Shown: positions 55,020 to 64,000 of the stretch, piece after piece | Layout: each line of letters begins with the position of its first letter | How positions within the stretch are numbered: position 1 is the stretch's first letter | From: Caenorhabditis elegans | Taxonomy: Eukaryota > Nematoda > Chromadorea > Rhabditida > Rhabditidae | Direction: 5' to 3' | NCBI RefSeq assembly: GCF_000002985.6 | Contig: NC_003280.10 | Location: 558,001 to 622,000, forward strand | DNA: 64,000 bases | The notes under the pieces: generated by a model | Database searches by the model: none | What the model saw: only the letters and a program-made list of their open reading frames with translations | What the model was told of the DNA's origin: nothing | Position numbers and translations under genes: made by a program

Positions 55020-55765
55020 CATCATCATTTGCTTTACATAGTTTGTGTCTATGGAATCAATTCTTATATCAACTCTTATTATTGTGTAGAAGTACTGTAG
55101 TGTTAGCATTGTAAGTACAGTAGGATTACTGTAACTTCAGAAAAAATTACTTTAAGTAGTAGACAAGAAGTAGGCTTGAATGCAAAACTCTCGATCAGAC
55201 TTGATCTTCTGATTTATGTCCCTACGTGTTAGATACCTGCTTCTGTGGAAACATGTATCACCGATTGCGAACTTTTATCAATTATCATATGGATCGTTAG
55301 TTTTTTGAAGCCCTGATTCTTATCTTACAAAAACTTCGTATGTGTTCTCGACACACCAAAACACACGTAATTAGATCCATTGATATATTTTTTGGGAATC
55401 AAAATTCCAGAGGAATAACGTACAATGTAACGAGTCGTACTGTACACGGAAAAATTTAGTTCCAAATGTTCAGTCAAACTTTTTGGTAAATTACCAAAAT
55501 TTCTCACGGTTCGTATGCTACGCGCTGTGCTTTGAGTATAATCAATAACCTTTCCATGGAAAATAATTTAGCATTTGGCACTTTTAAAGTTCGAGTGAAA
55601 AAAAAAAAAAAATTTTTAAATTATTTAAATTTTTTAAGTTTTAGTTTTTGGTATATTGACCCGGTTTTTTAAAATATACAACACTTTTCAAAATCATCAA
55701 TAATGGAATCGATCATGTTGAAACTGGTTGGAAAGACTTTCATAATTTATTGGCGTAATTAAATA
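55020..55765. other. Intergenic; one coding-like minus-strand frame
   Basis: The minus strand at 55507-55325 reads 60 codons (MRNFGNLPKSLTEHLELNF; NGSNYVCFGVSRTHTKFL) with protein-like composition. It has no partner exon or known family. The rest is AT-rich. Confidence 0.3.
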
Positions 55766-55767
55766 TA

Positions 55768-55985
55768 CAGTGCTGGCCAAAAATATATCTCATTCTCGGT
55801 TTTTGATAAACTTACAAGTTTTCGAAACGAGCACAACTTAAACACTAGAAATGTTATTGAAAAAAGTTCAACAGATGAAGTATTGCCCATAATTATGTCT
55901 ACTCGTATTCAGCTGATTAAGTTGCTTACCAGAGTCATGAAAAAAAATACGGCGGCCGACATCTCGTGGGCCCGTATTGCGAATT
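55768..55985. mobile_element. Single arm of the Tc1-like foldback family
   Basis: Starts TA|CAGTGCTGGCCAAAAATATATC, even closer to the Tc1 end than the 53.4-kb element. It continues with AACGAGCACAACTTAAACAC and CCGACATCTCGTGGGCCCG, then similarity ends. Right arm missing. Confidence 0.75.
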
Positions 55986-56059
55986 ATTTTTATCTCTAGA
56001 CCACATTGAGCTGAAGAATAATTATTAAAACGTGCAAGTTTCCTTTTCAAACTTCAAAT

Positions 56060-56760
56060 AAATATTTCCTGTGAAATGTATGATGGTGTAGGCGGGCAGG
56101 CAGGCAATGTGGCCATTTTGACAATTCCTAAAATAAAATAGTTAATCACCAAAAAACAAAGAAAATGTGAATCATTTTTCGCGTGGTCTTGATTTTCTCT
56201 CTGTTTTAAATTATTTCCCGATTTTCCCTCACTTCGCAGATTTTTCGTTTAAAAAAATAAGTTTGTTGGTGCAATTCGACGAGTTCAAGGGGCACAGCCA
56301 TGGTGAGTGAAAATTCGGTTTTTTTCCAAAATAAAGCCCAGCATTTCAGAGCAATTTATGGAAGAGCTGGACACAATTATGCTGGTCTCCATCAATAAAT
56401 TGCATGACAACATGGATCTTCGTCGCCGTCTTTTGATCTACTCGGTATTCGGAAAAGTGTTCCAATATAGGAAAATGGGCATTTTGGCTCCCCACGAGCA
56501 AGAGGAAACTTTCTAATTTTTTGTGTCACTACTCAGGCTCCGTATTACATAATTGGCCAGATTTATGATAACTTGAACATTTGACTGAGTAGCGACTCGT
56601 TAACTGTTGTAGATACTTAACAAGTTTTAATAAATATTGATATTTCGATACTATTTGAAACAAACTTTTTTATGCTCGGGTGTCAAGCTCAGTGTAGTTT
56701 CTGTTATTGAATTACGCCTGCCTACGTGCCTACGTGCGTAAACTCTCTGAAATTGTTGAA
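56060..56760. repeat. Segmental duplication, copy 2
   Basis: Partner of 50870-51600 in the same orientation, including the small gene and its upstream sequence (GTAGGCGGGCAGGCAGGCAATG versus GTAGGCAGGCAATG). Confidence 0.9.
56257..56516 (+). pseudogene. Second copy of the 70-aa gene with lost start codon
   Basis: Exons 56257-56302 and 56350-56516 (TAA) are nearly identical to 51071-51332. The start position reads ATA AGT TTG instead of ATG AGT TTG. All other codons, the donor GTGAGT and the acceptor TTTCAG are kept, with few replacements (HRKMG to YRKMG, HGQ to HEQ). The next in-frame ATG is inside exon 2 (FMEELDT), which would drop about 18 residues. Recently silenced copy or use of a non-ATG or downstream start. 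Confidence 0.75.
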
Positions 56761-56952
56761 AATTCAAAAAAAAATCAATAATTTATAGCTGAAAACTTGC
56801 TGAAAAAATCGATATATGGCTAATACACGAAGTTGGTGAAAAATTGCAAAATTTTCAAAAATCAAGTGAAAATAAATAAGTTGAAATACAGCACCATGGA
56901 CACATTTTTGGGAAACGAAAAAATCGATATTTTTCCGGGAAAAAATCAATAA

Positions 56953-59900
56953 TTATAAGGCCGTAGAAATAACCGAAGAGACTCCGTGGACTAGAAGAGT
57001 TGGTGGAAGGGCGTCAGTCAGGTTGCGCACCATTTCCAGGTACCTGAAATTTGAAAGATTTATTTGAGACTAGGCCTGGGTGCCTGCCTTGCCTGCCTAC
57101 AAGTCCTCGTGCCTAACTGTCTACGTGCCTGTCTATTTACAATTTTCTCGTGCAAACTCTCATGACTGTTGTACGTTTGGTTTACTTTCAATTTCAAGCT
57201 TAATCGTTCAAGTTCAGGTTATAGGTAGGAAGGCACGAAGTAGGCAGGCAGGTAGGCTTATTTGCGTCTACACCTACCTATCAGCATCTATATCTGCATT
57301 ATCTGGAGGTACCGGAAGGTTCAGCAGAGTAATCGCCGCATCTTCGGAGTATCTCTTCACCATATCATTGAATGCACTGACGTAGGCTGGTGGAAGGTCT
57401 ACTGACGGTCTGAAATATTTTATAATAGATAGGCTATCTAACGTAAAATGTTATTCTCTAAAACTTTGTCTCTTGAACCAAGTTTCTAGGACAAAAATGA
57501 GCAAAGTATGGTGATTTGGAAATATTGGCTGAGTAGCAACTTAGTGGGATACGGAGTTTTATTTGAAACTGTCGGATTTTTATGAAAACTGAGGTTTTGA
57601 TAGAGTTTAAAACGGGCTTTCAGATAAACAAGATTTTAAAATTTTCAAACATTTAGTTTCTAAGTTAGAGGGCTTCAAAGTTACCGAGTCGCTACTCAGG
57701 TTCCGTATCACACTATACCATTCGATTGCGTTTCAGAACAACTTTTTAACGGAAATTGACAGAAATATATAGCAGTTCAAATTGTGAGTCGCTATTCAGC
57801 CAGTTTATTGTCATGATACAGAGCCATCAAATTAACAGAGTAGCGACTCGACAAATTTTCAAGCTAGCATATTTATGTTCATTCTACACTTGGAAAGTTG
57901 GTTTAAAAGGCAGAGTTGTAGGAAATATAATTTCGCCTCAAAAGGCTGTGATACGGAGTCATTAGATTAACTGAGTAGCGACTTAAAGTTCACTTACGTG
58001 GCAGTATTCGCACTTGCTGTTGCATTCGGTGGCTGATAATGACACACAACATGATCCCACGGAACCACAGAAGATTCTCCTTCAATTCTCAAAGTTTGAA
58101 GCATATTCTTGAGCTGTCTCTCCCGCCGATGCATGTCTTGAAGGGAGTTGACGCAGATGAAGACTCGGAGTTTTGTGTAGGACCTCCAGCGGGACGACAT
58201 TGACAAGATGCATGAGAGTTGGAGCAGGAAGAGGGAGCTGGAAATTTTGAATCTTTTTGCTTTTTGAGTTTGTTTCTTGAATCAAGTTTCTAGGACCAAA
58301 ACTTTGACTGAGTAGCGGCTTGTTAACTTTGTGATTCTGAGCATTGTCAAACGGTATTAGATTCACACGAATTTCCAGAATTGACTGAGTAGCGACTCAC
58401 TTTAAAAATGTCACAACTCACTTAAACAAAAAGCTACAAACTTTGTTAAAGGTAAAGCTTGAGTAAAATAACTTTTGCGTCCATTGCTAAAGTTTGACAC
58501 GAAGCCGTTAAATTGGCTGAGTAGCAACTCAGAAGTTTAACTATAACTTGGTTCCGTATCAAACTTCATCAGTTTATGCAAAATACACTGCTTCACGAAT
58601 TTGTTTCTCGGAGCAAATTTCTAGCTCATAAAAGAGCAAAGTTGTAAAGATTTAAAAACTCGCTGCGTAGCGGCTCAGTGTTAGACCATTGAATTGGCTG
58701 AGTAGCGACCCAAAGCTTAAAACTGTCAAAGCTCTGTTCAACAAGCACCTAGAAACTTGATTTTTGCACTGACAACTCACCTATTATCCCAGCCAAGTCC
58801 AGTTTCCTGTGGCTTCTGCAAGTCTACAGGCCAAACATCAATATATCGCTTCTGACCATTCCACCCCCTCGCCAACGCTTCCTTATCTAATTTCGAAAAG
58901 TGTCGGGCTACACATAGGTTCTTAGTCATATGAAGAACATCCTTAAGAACATTCACATAGTCCACCGGCGTCAATCTCTCCAAATTTCCATCCAACTCCT
59001 TTGGCATATAGTCTCCAGCGGTGAAGTACTCCACAACAGCTGCCCGGTCGATTTTCGAGAATCTCAGATCTTTCAGAAGCTGTGATTCTTGCAGGGTAAC
59101 TTGGCTCGGTGCCAGCTCGTGGAATCCAATAACTACAGTATTCGGCTTCATCGCTCCGAGACCGGAGAGCCGCATAAGCTGCTGAATTCCATGTCGGATA
59201 TTATTCGACATTGTGAGCTCTACAAACGCCTTGAGCTTCAAGTAATCTATCAAGGATAACCAGTACGGGAAGACTTGCTGCAGCGGATCTACTACTTGAG
59301 AAGAATCCATTTCTCCTTTTCTGACGTGCCCGACTAGGTAGAGGCCAGATTTTTTGAGGTCATTTACAAAGTCGAGTAGGGAGCAGGCGGATGCTGGCCG
59401 GGAGACTAGGAGCAGGATTTGTGGGCGCCAGTATCTGAAAATTAAAATAATGTGTCTTTTGAAGTAAGTTTCTAGAACTAAAATTTAAGGCTATATGGAC
59501 TGTTAGCTGAGCAGCGACTCAGTGCGGTACGAAGTCATTGAGTTGGCTGAGTAGCGGCTCAAAATTGTTGAAATTGTGATAACTTACTTGACGTGCTCTT
59601 TCCTAACATCCAGCAGCAACAAATATTTCCGAACTTGATGGTAGATCAGCGCCTGAGAAATGGATCCGGAGGAGACACTTGGCGCCTGAAACATGGAGCA
59701 CACAAAATTTTGAAGACCTCAAACATTTTGACAAACCTGGTAATGAAGCACCATAATCAATGACATCAGCACTACAACTCCGAGAGCACTCATTGAAGCA
59801 TCAACGACAAGCATCATAGTTGCCGTGGCTACAACTCCAAGAGCACACGTTTGCCAGGAGAAGTACTTGAAGGTGGGTCTGGAAAAGTAGTTTGTTTAAA

Positions 59901-62900
59901 AATTTTCCTTTTTGAACAATTGTTCTAGGACTGAAATTAACAAAGTTAGAGCAATTTCAAAGTTGTGAGTCACTGCTCAGTGGCTCCATTTTTCAAATTT
60001 CCATAACTTAGTTAGTTTTAGTCCTAATTCTAGAAACTTGTTCAAAAATCTGAATTAATAAATTTCTCACCTAAAATTCGGTGCACTCGTCAATTCCAGC
60101 GCCAGCGTCGCCACATTTACACCCATATAACTCAACAAGAAGAAGATCGAGGTCAGCTTTGCGATTTTATTCATAGCCCCGACTAAGAACACCAAAACCA
60201 CACACATCCATGTGATGACCACGGAGACAACCGGGTTACGGTCTCCGATCTCGATTTTCGCGGGACGGAGCAAGCAGCCGAAGAGCTTGTCGTGGGAGAG
60301 ACGGTTTAGAACTCGGGAGGAGCCTGGAAATTCAAGATTTTCAGGGAACTTAAAGACTAGGGCTAAGCCTGATCCTAAGCTCAAGCCTATTCCTCGCTTA
60401 AGCATAAGCCTATGCCAAAGCCTAAGCCTAATCCCAAGCCTAAACTGTAGCTTGAAGCCTCAAAGCATGAGCTCTCGGTTTCGAGCCTGAAATAACTTGG
60501 CATTCCTTGCTAAAAGGCTGGGGAACTGTTTTAGGTAGATCATGGCCCGAGCCTCCTGCCACACCTTGAGCGAAAGCTAAGCGTAAGCCTATGACTAAGC
60601 TTAGGCCTAAGCTTAAGCCTGAGCCTAAGCCTAAGCCTAAGCCTAAGCCTAACCTAACCACTTACCAATCAAGTTGCTCATCGACGAAAAGAGCGTCGTA
60701 GAGAAAATCCCGATCAGAATAAAAACTCTGTGGAAATTCGTGTCCATCATGACGGTATAATCATTCTGGAGCAAGTACCGGCTTGACGTAGTAGCCATCA
60801 GAAAAGCTGTCATCACATAGACAAAAAGCGTCATAAAAACCGCTTGAACCGTTCCACGTGGAATCGAAACTGATGGGCGGGCAAGTTCTCCTGACATATT
60901 GGCTCCGGCCATTAGACCAGTAACTCCAGAGAAGATGATAGCAAACATTAAAGCGAAATCAGTGGGTTTTTCAGTGGTATAGTCCATGGTGTACTCGGGG
61001 AACATGTTTTCTCCGAGGGTGTGGAAGCTGGAAAAAAATTTAAAAGTTTTTTTTGTTGGTTTTTAGTTCAAATTTCTAGGACCGAAATAAGCAAAGTTAT
61101 AATGGTTTGAAATATTGGCTGAGTAGCGATTATCAGTTTGATACGGAGGCATTAAATTGGTTGAGTAGCGACTTGAGTTTCAAAATTGACATACTTTTGT
61201 TCAGAAAAGAGCTGCAAAGTTGGTTGAAGCGACAAATTTGAGGTTGATGAAATTTGGCGTTGATTGGTAGGGATCACCATGTGATACGGAGTCACTGAGT
61301 AGTGACTCAGCTTGTGGACACATTTGAACTTGCTTAGTTGAAAAATACGAATCAAGATCTACCTAATCCTTAATTTCCACGAAAATGCAACAAACTGTTG
61401 AGTCGCTACTCAGCCAAATATTCAAACCCTTCTAACTTTGCCCATTTTTCAGCTAGAAACTTGGTTCAAGAGTCAATTTTTACCTCCATCCAGTATAATT
61501 CGCGGTAAGAGTCTGATTGAAATCCTCCACAGTTCCCTGGGACGGATCACTGGCGTTGACCAGGACTCTATACGCCGGAGTGTTCACCTGAAAATTTCCT
61601 CTTTATTTTTTCCAGCATACTCCCATTATAACATACCTTCGGAATCAAAACCTCCATTCTTCCATTAAAAATCACAGAAACAATCCATGTTCCGTAGCAA
61701 ACTGAGATCAGGACAAATGTGATCAGGGCGGTCTTGGCGAAGAGGGCGGAGCCTAACAGGGATAGGACAAGGAGGACCAGGGAGACAAGGACGCAGTAGA
61801 CAAACCGCCAGGCTGGCGAGTCGGGGAATTCTGGAAAATTGTGGTTTAAAGAAATTTTCTGGGACCAAAAGTTTAACAAAATTATGGCAATTTGAAATTT
61901 TTGAAATTGAAATGGTTTGGTTGAGTAGCGACTTTGATACGGAGCCATTAAAGGTGGAGTAGCGGGAATTTTGTCTAAATGCACTTATAATGATCCAAAA
62001 CAACAGAATATCAAAGTAAAACACTCCAAAAATTTTTTAGAAATTTTCATAATTTCCGGTCAAAGTTTTGGCAAATTGCCAAAATTTTAAAAAGTACGAG
62101 CTTTTGAGGAAATTTTTTCCCTACGATGTTTTAATACGAATAATTTAAACAAAATTAAATCATGTAGAAAAAGAAATTTTTTTTTGGTCGACTTCCAAAA
62201 TTATGAGTGGCAAAAACTGAATAATTGCCACTTTTTGACAGTAAATAAAAAAATTTCAAAAATTTTTTGAAGTTTTATCATGATATTTGGACATTTTGGG
62301 ATCAAAGGAGTGGTTTTTAACAATTTCCCCACTGACGCTACTCCACCTTTAGCCAACATAGTTCACCGAATCTATGACAGTTTTGGTGATTGGCTGAGTA
62401 GCGACTCAAGCTTCAAAGTTAAGCAAAAGCCACTTACGTCCATTTCCAATATTATTCATTAGAGCTTCGGTAAATCCAGATATGTACAGAGCACATGAAA
62501 ATACATTTGCAACAAAAAATAAAACTCCGATGGCTCCACCAAACTCAGGACCCAAGGATCGGGAAATCATGTCTGAAAATCCGAACTTCGATTTTTTTTT
62601 GAAAATTTCAAACTTACAATATACACCACCACCTTCAACAGCTCCATTTGAGGAAATTGCACAAAGTGAGAGCACGGTGAGCATAACTATCGCATAAGCC
62701 ATCGCTAGTTGTAGTATTGTCATTAGGAATCCCAGTTGACCCACCACAAATCCTCAAAATTCACATTTAGAAGAAAATTCTGAAATTAAAAAATCTAAAG
62801 CTTTACCCATTCTTAAAAAGAGCAATATACTGAACATGCTCAGCGCCACCGGAGCAAATACTCCAGATATTGTGGATAAGCCGCCAGGCCTGCTTGAGCT

Positions 62901-63251
62901 GAACTCCATGCTCGGCGATCCGCCACCTCCATCTCCAGATGTGCTGCCACGTGGCGTTGACTGGGATTCTTCGTCTGGAAATTTTAACAGAATTACAAGA
63001 CAAGACGTATTCAAAATTTTATGATCTACATTTTAATTTTTGAATCAAATTTCTAGGGCCAAAATTGACAAAGTTATGAAAAAGCTGAGTAGCGACTTTG
63101 TTTTAAATCAAAAAGCTCAATTTTCCCGCTTGAACTTACTATTTTCATGTACAAAATTTGGATTATCAATAAATGGCCCATCAGGAATAGGTACTCTCAT
63201 ATCCATTGAGCTAGTACTAGGACCAAATGGCGGAGCATCAGTTGTGCTCAT
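56953..63251 (-). CDS. SLC12A9-like member of the cation-chloride cotransporter family
   Basis: Fourteen exons keep phase: 63251-63140, 62974-62807, 62752-62618, 62572-62438, 61830-61637, 61587-61484, 61027-60666, 60323-60071, 59878-59737, 59685-59588, 59434-58781, 58237-57998, 57409-57278 and 57043-56953 (TAA); 939 residues. A cytosolic N terminus is followed by about 12 membrane segments with SLC12 signatures ([55 protein letters not shown]). A large extracellular loop has N-glycosylation sites (NAS, NQT, NYT). The C-terminal domain ([45 protein letters not shown]) resembles SLC12A9/CIP1 more than KCC or NKCC, and ends [14 protein letters not shown]. Substrate for this branch is not settled. 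Introns are rich in the TGAGTAGCGACTCA repeat, one holds telomeric repeats and one a TTAA element. Confidence 0.9.
57080..57265. repeat. Short GCCTGCCTAC / GTAGGCAGGC repeats in the last SLC12-gene intron
   Basis: GCCTGCCTTGCCTGCCTAC and TACGTGCCTG words on one side, GTAGGCAGGCAGGTAGGC on the other; they can pair. Related words are near 51.56 and 56.72 kb. Confidence 0.55.
60355..60655. repeat. Interstitial telomere-like repeats (GCCTAA)n in an SLC12-gene intron
   Basis: AGCCTAAGCCTAAGCCTAAG near 60620-60650 and degenerate CCTAAGC runs from 60360. This is the reverse complement of the TTAGGC block at 15.6-15.9 kb. Confidence 0.85.
61948..62351. mobile_element. TTAA-type element in an SLC12-gene intron
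   Basis: Left end TTAAAGGTGGAGTAGCGGG, right end GCGCTACTCCACCTTTA-like (CTGACGCTACTCCACCTTTA). Internal GGTCGACTTCCAAAATTATG is shared in inverse with 25.9 and 47.2 kb. No coding capacity. Confidence 0.8.
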
Positions 63252-64000
63252 TTTTTGGAGCAGTCTGTCAAGATTCAGACGGTTAGAGAAAAAAGTGAGA
63301 AGCTCCGGAGAATTGACAGTTCAGTTGTGGAAATATTTATATGTAAACATTTGGAAATATTTAGAGTTGGAAGATGGAGAGAGTGTGGAGCAGGGTGGAG
63401 ACGCAGAGAGAAGTTAGAAATTGATATCAGTATGAGTGTTTGATCGGGGAGAATTGCGGTGACTAATATGAGAGGTCGAGTATTGGAAATTGAATTTGGA
63501 ACAATTTGTTAGTTGAAAATTTTTTTGTAGCTCCAATAGTTATTGAGATATGGGCTTTATATTTTTACGATAAATTTTGTGTGAAAATTTTGGAAATTTT
63601 AAAGGAAACAGTCTTGAAAAACCGGAAATTTAAATTTTCTAATCTTTTAGTTAATCAGTTAGATAGAAAATTGAATTTGGAACAATTTGTTAGTTGGCAA
63701 TTTTTCTGTAGCTCTACCAGTTTTTGAGATATAAACTTAAAATTTTTACAGTGTTTTATGAAGGGAAAAATTAAATTTTTGTGAAAATGTTGAAAATTTC
63801 AAGGGAAACAGTCGTTTTTCTAAATTTTTAGTTAATTGGTTTTATAGAAAATTGAATTTGGAACAACTAGGTAGTAGATTTTCGAAAAAAAATTTTGAAA
63901 AAGTCTTCTGAAAATTGTAATAGAGAGAGAGAGAGAGATTGTGTGCAGAGACACAGAGAAAAATACTTGTAAAAAATGATGTCAATATTAGTTTCTGGTA
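63252..64000. other. Upstream region of the SLC12-like gene with about 175-bp tandem repeats
   Basis: GAATTTGGAACAATTTGTTA + GTTG recurs at about 63492 and 63672, with a partial copy (GAATTTGGAACAACTAGG) at 63852. A GA run (GAGAGAGAGAGAG) is at about 63923. No gene seen before the window edge. Confidence 0.6.

Larger units (their letters stand above)
57420..63110. repeat. TGAGTAGCGACTCA repeat family across SLC12-gene introns
   Basis: Copies occur in most of the longer introns (for example about 57525, 57680, 57840, 57975, 58310, 58385, 58515, 58690, 59510, 59545, 61110, 61160, 61290, 61395, 61922, 62395 and 63085). They are paired with GATACGGAG(T/C) and 'AGTTTCTAGGAC' words, as in the SLC6-like gene. 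Confidence 0.8.

Noticed and set aside
60440-60661. Minus-strand open frame with [15 protein letters not shown]
   Set aside because: Translation of the interstitial GCCTAA repeat inside an SLC12-gene intron.

Overview
This window is nematode nuclear DNA, almost certainly Caenorhabditis elegans. Introns are short with TTTTCAG acceptors, intergenic DNA is AT-rich, terminal-inverted-repeat elements are dense, interstitial TTAGGC repeats (the nematode telomere unit) occur, and there is an F-box/FBA_2 cluster. The 370-residue CDC-37 and the ERG2/sigma-1-receptor-like gene beside it match my recollection of cosmid W08F4 on chromosome II. That placement is memory, not a search.

Layout. 1-6 kb (+): the 3' ten exons of a divergent SLC6 (sodium:neurotransmitter symporter family) gene with an extra four-helix membrane tail; a small gene on the opposite strand sits in one of its introns. 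6-9.7 kb: a locally duplicated 3' UTR, then degraded coding-like patches. 9.7-19.7 kb (-): three secreted-protein genes (a Gly-rich peptide, an ML/GM2-activator-like lipid-binding protein, a Cys-containing orphan), separated by foldback elements and a telomere-like repeat block. 20-24 kb: cdc-37 (-) and the sigma-receptor-like gene (+), head to head over about 0.7 kb. 24-33.5 kb: an F-box/FBA_2 cluster of three structurally intact genes plus three broken relatives, with an LTR-like insert, an inverted duplication and a 64-bp tandem array. 33.7-36 kb: a 1.7-kb foldback carrying gene-like 3' exons, next to a transposase C-terminal fragment. 37-44 kb (-): a 12-exon RING/B-box/coiled-coil/filamin/NHL gene, probably nhl-3. 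47-57 kb: very small recently duplicated genes, a C-type lectin gene and its truncated duplicate, and a Tc1-like foldback between them. 57-63.3 kb (-): a 14-exon SLC12A9-like cation-chloride-cotransporter-family gene.

Functionally this is a mixture, not an operon-like system. Conserved housekeeping genes (cdc-37, the sigma-receptor-like gene, nhl-3, the SLC12A9-like gene) alternate with fast-evolving nematode-specific genes (F-box, lectin, secreted peptides, tiny paralogous proteins) of the kind seen on C. elegans chromosome arms. Multi-exon models were built by hand from splice sites and reading phase. Every junction quoted keeps frame, but none is confirmed by transcripts.
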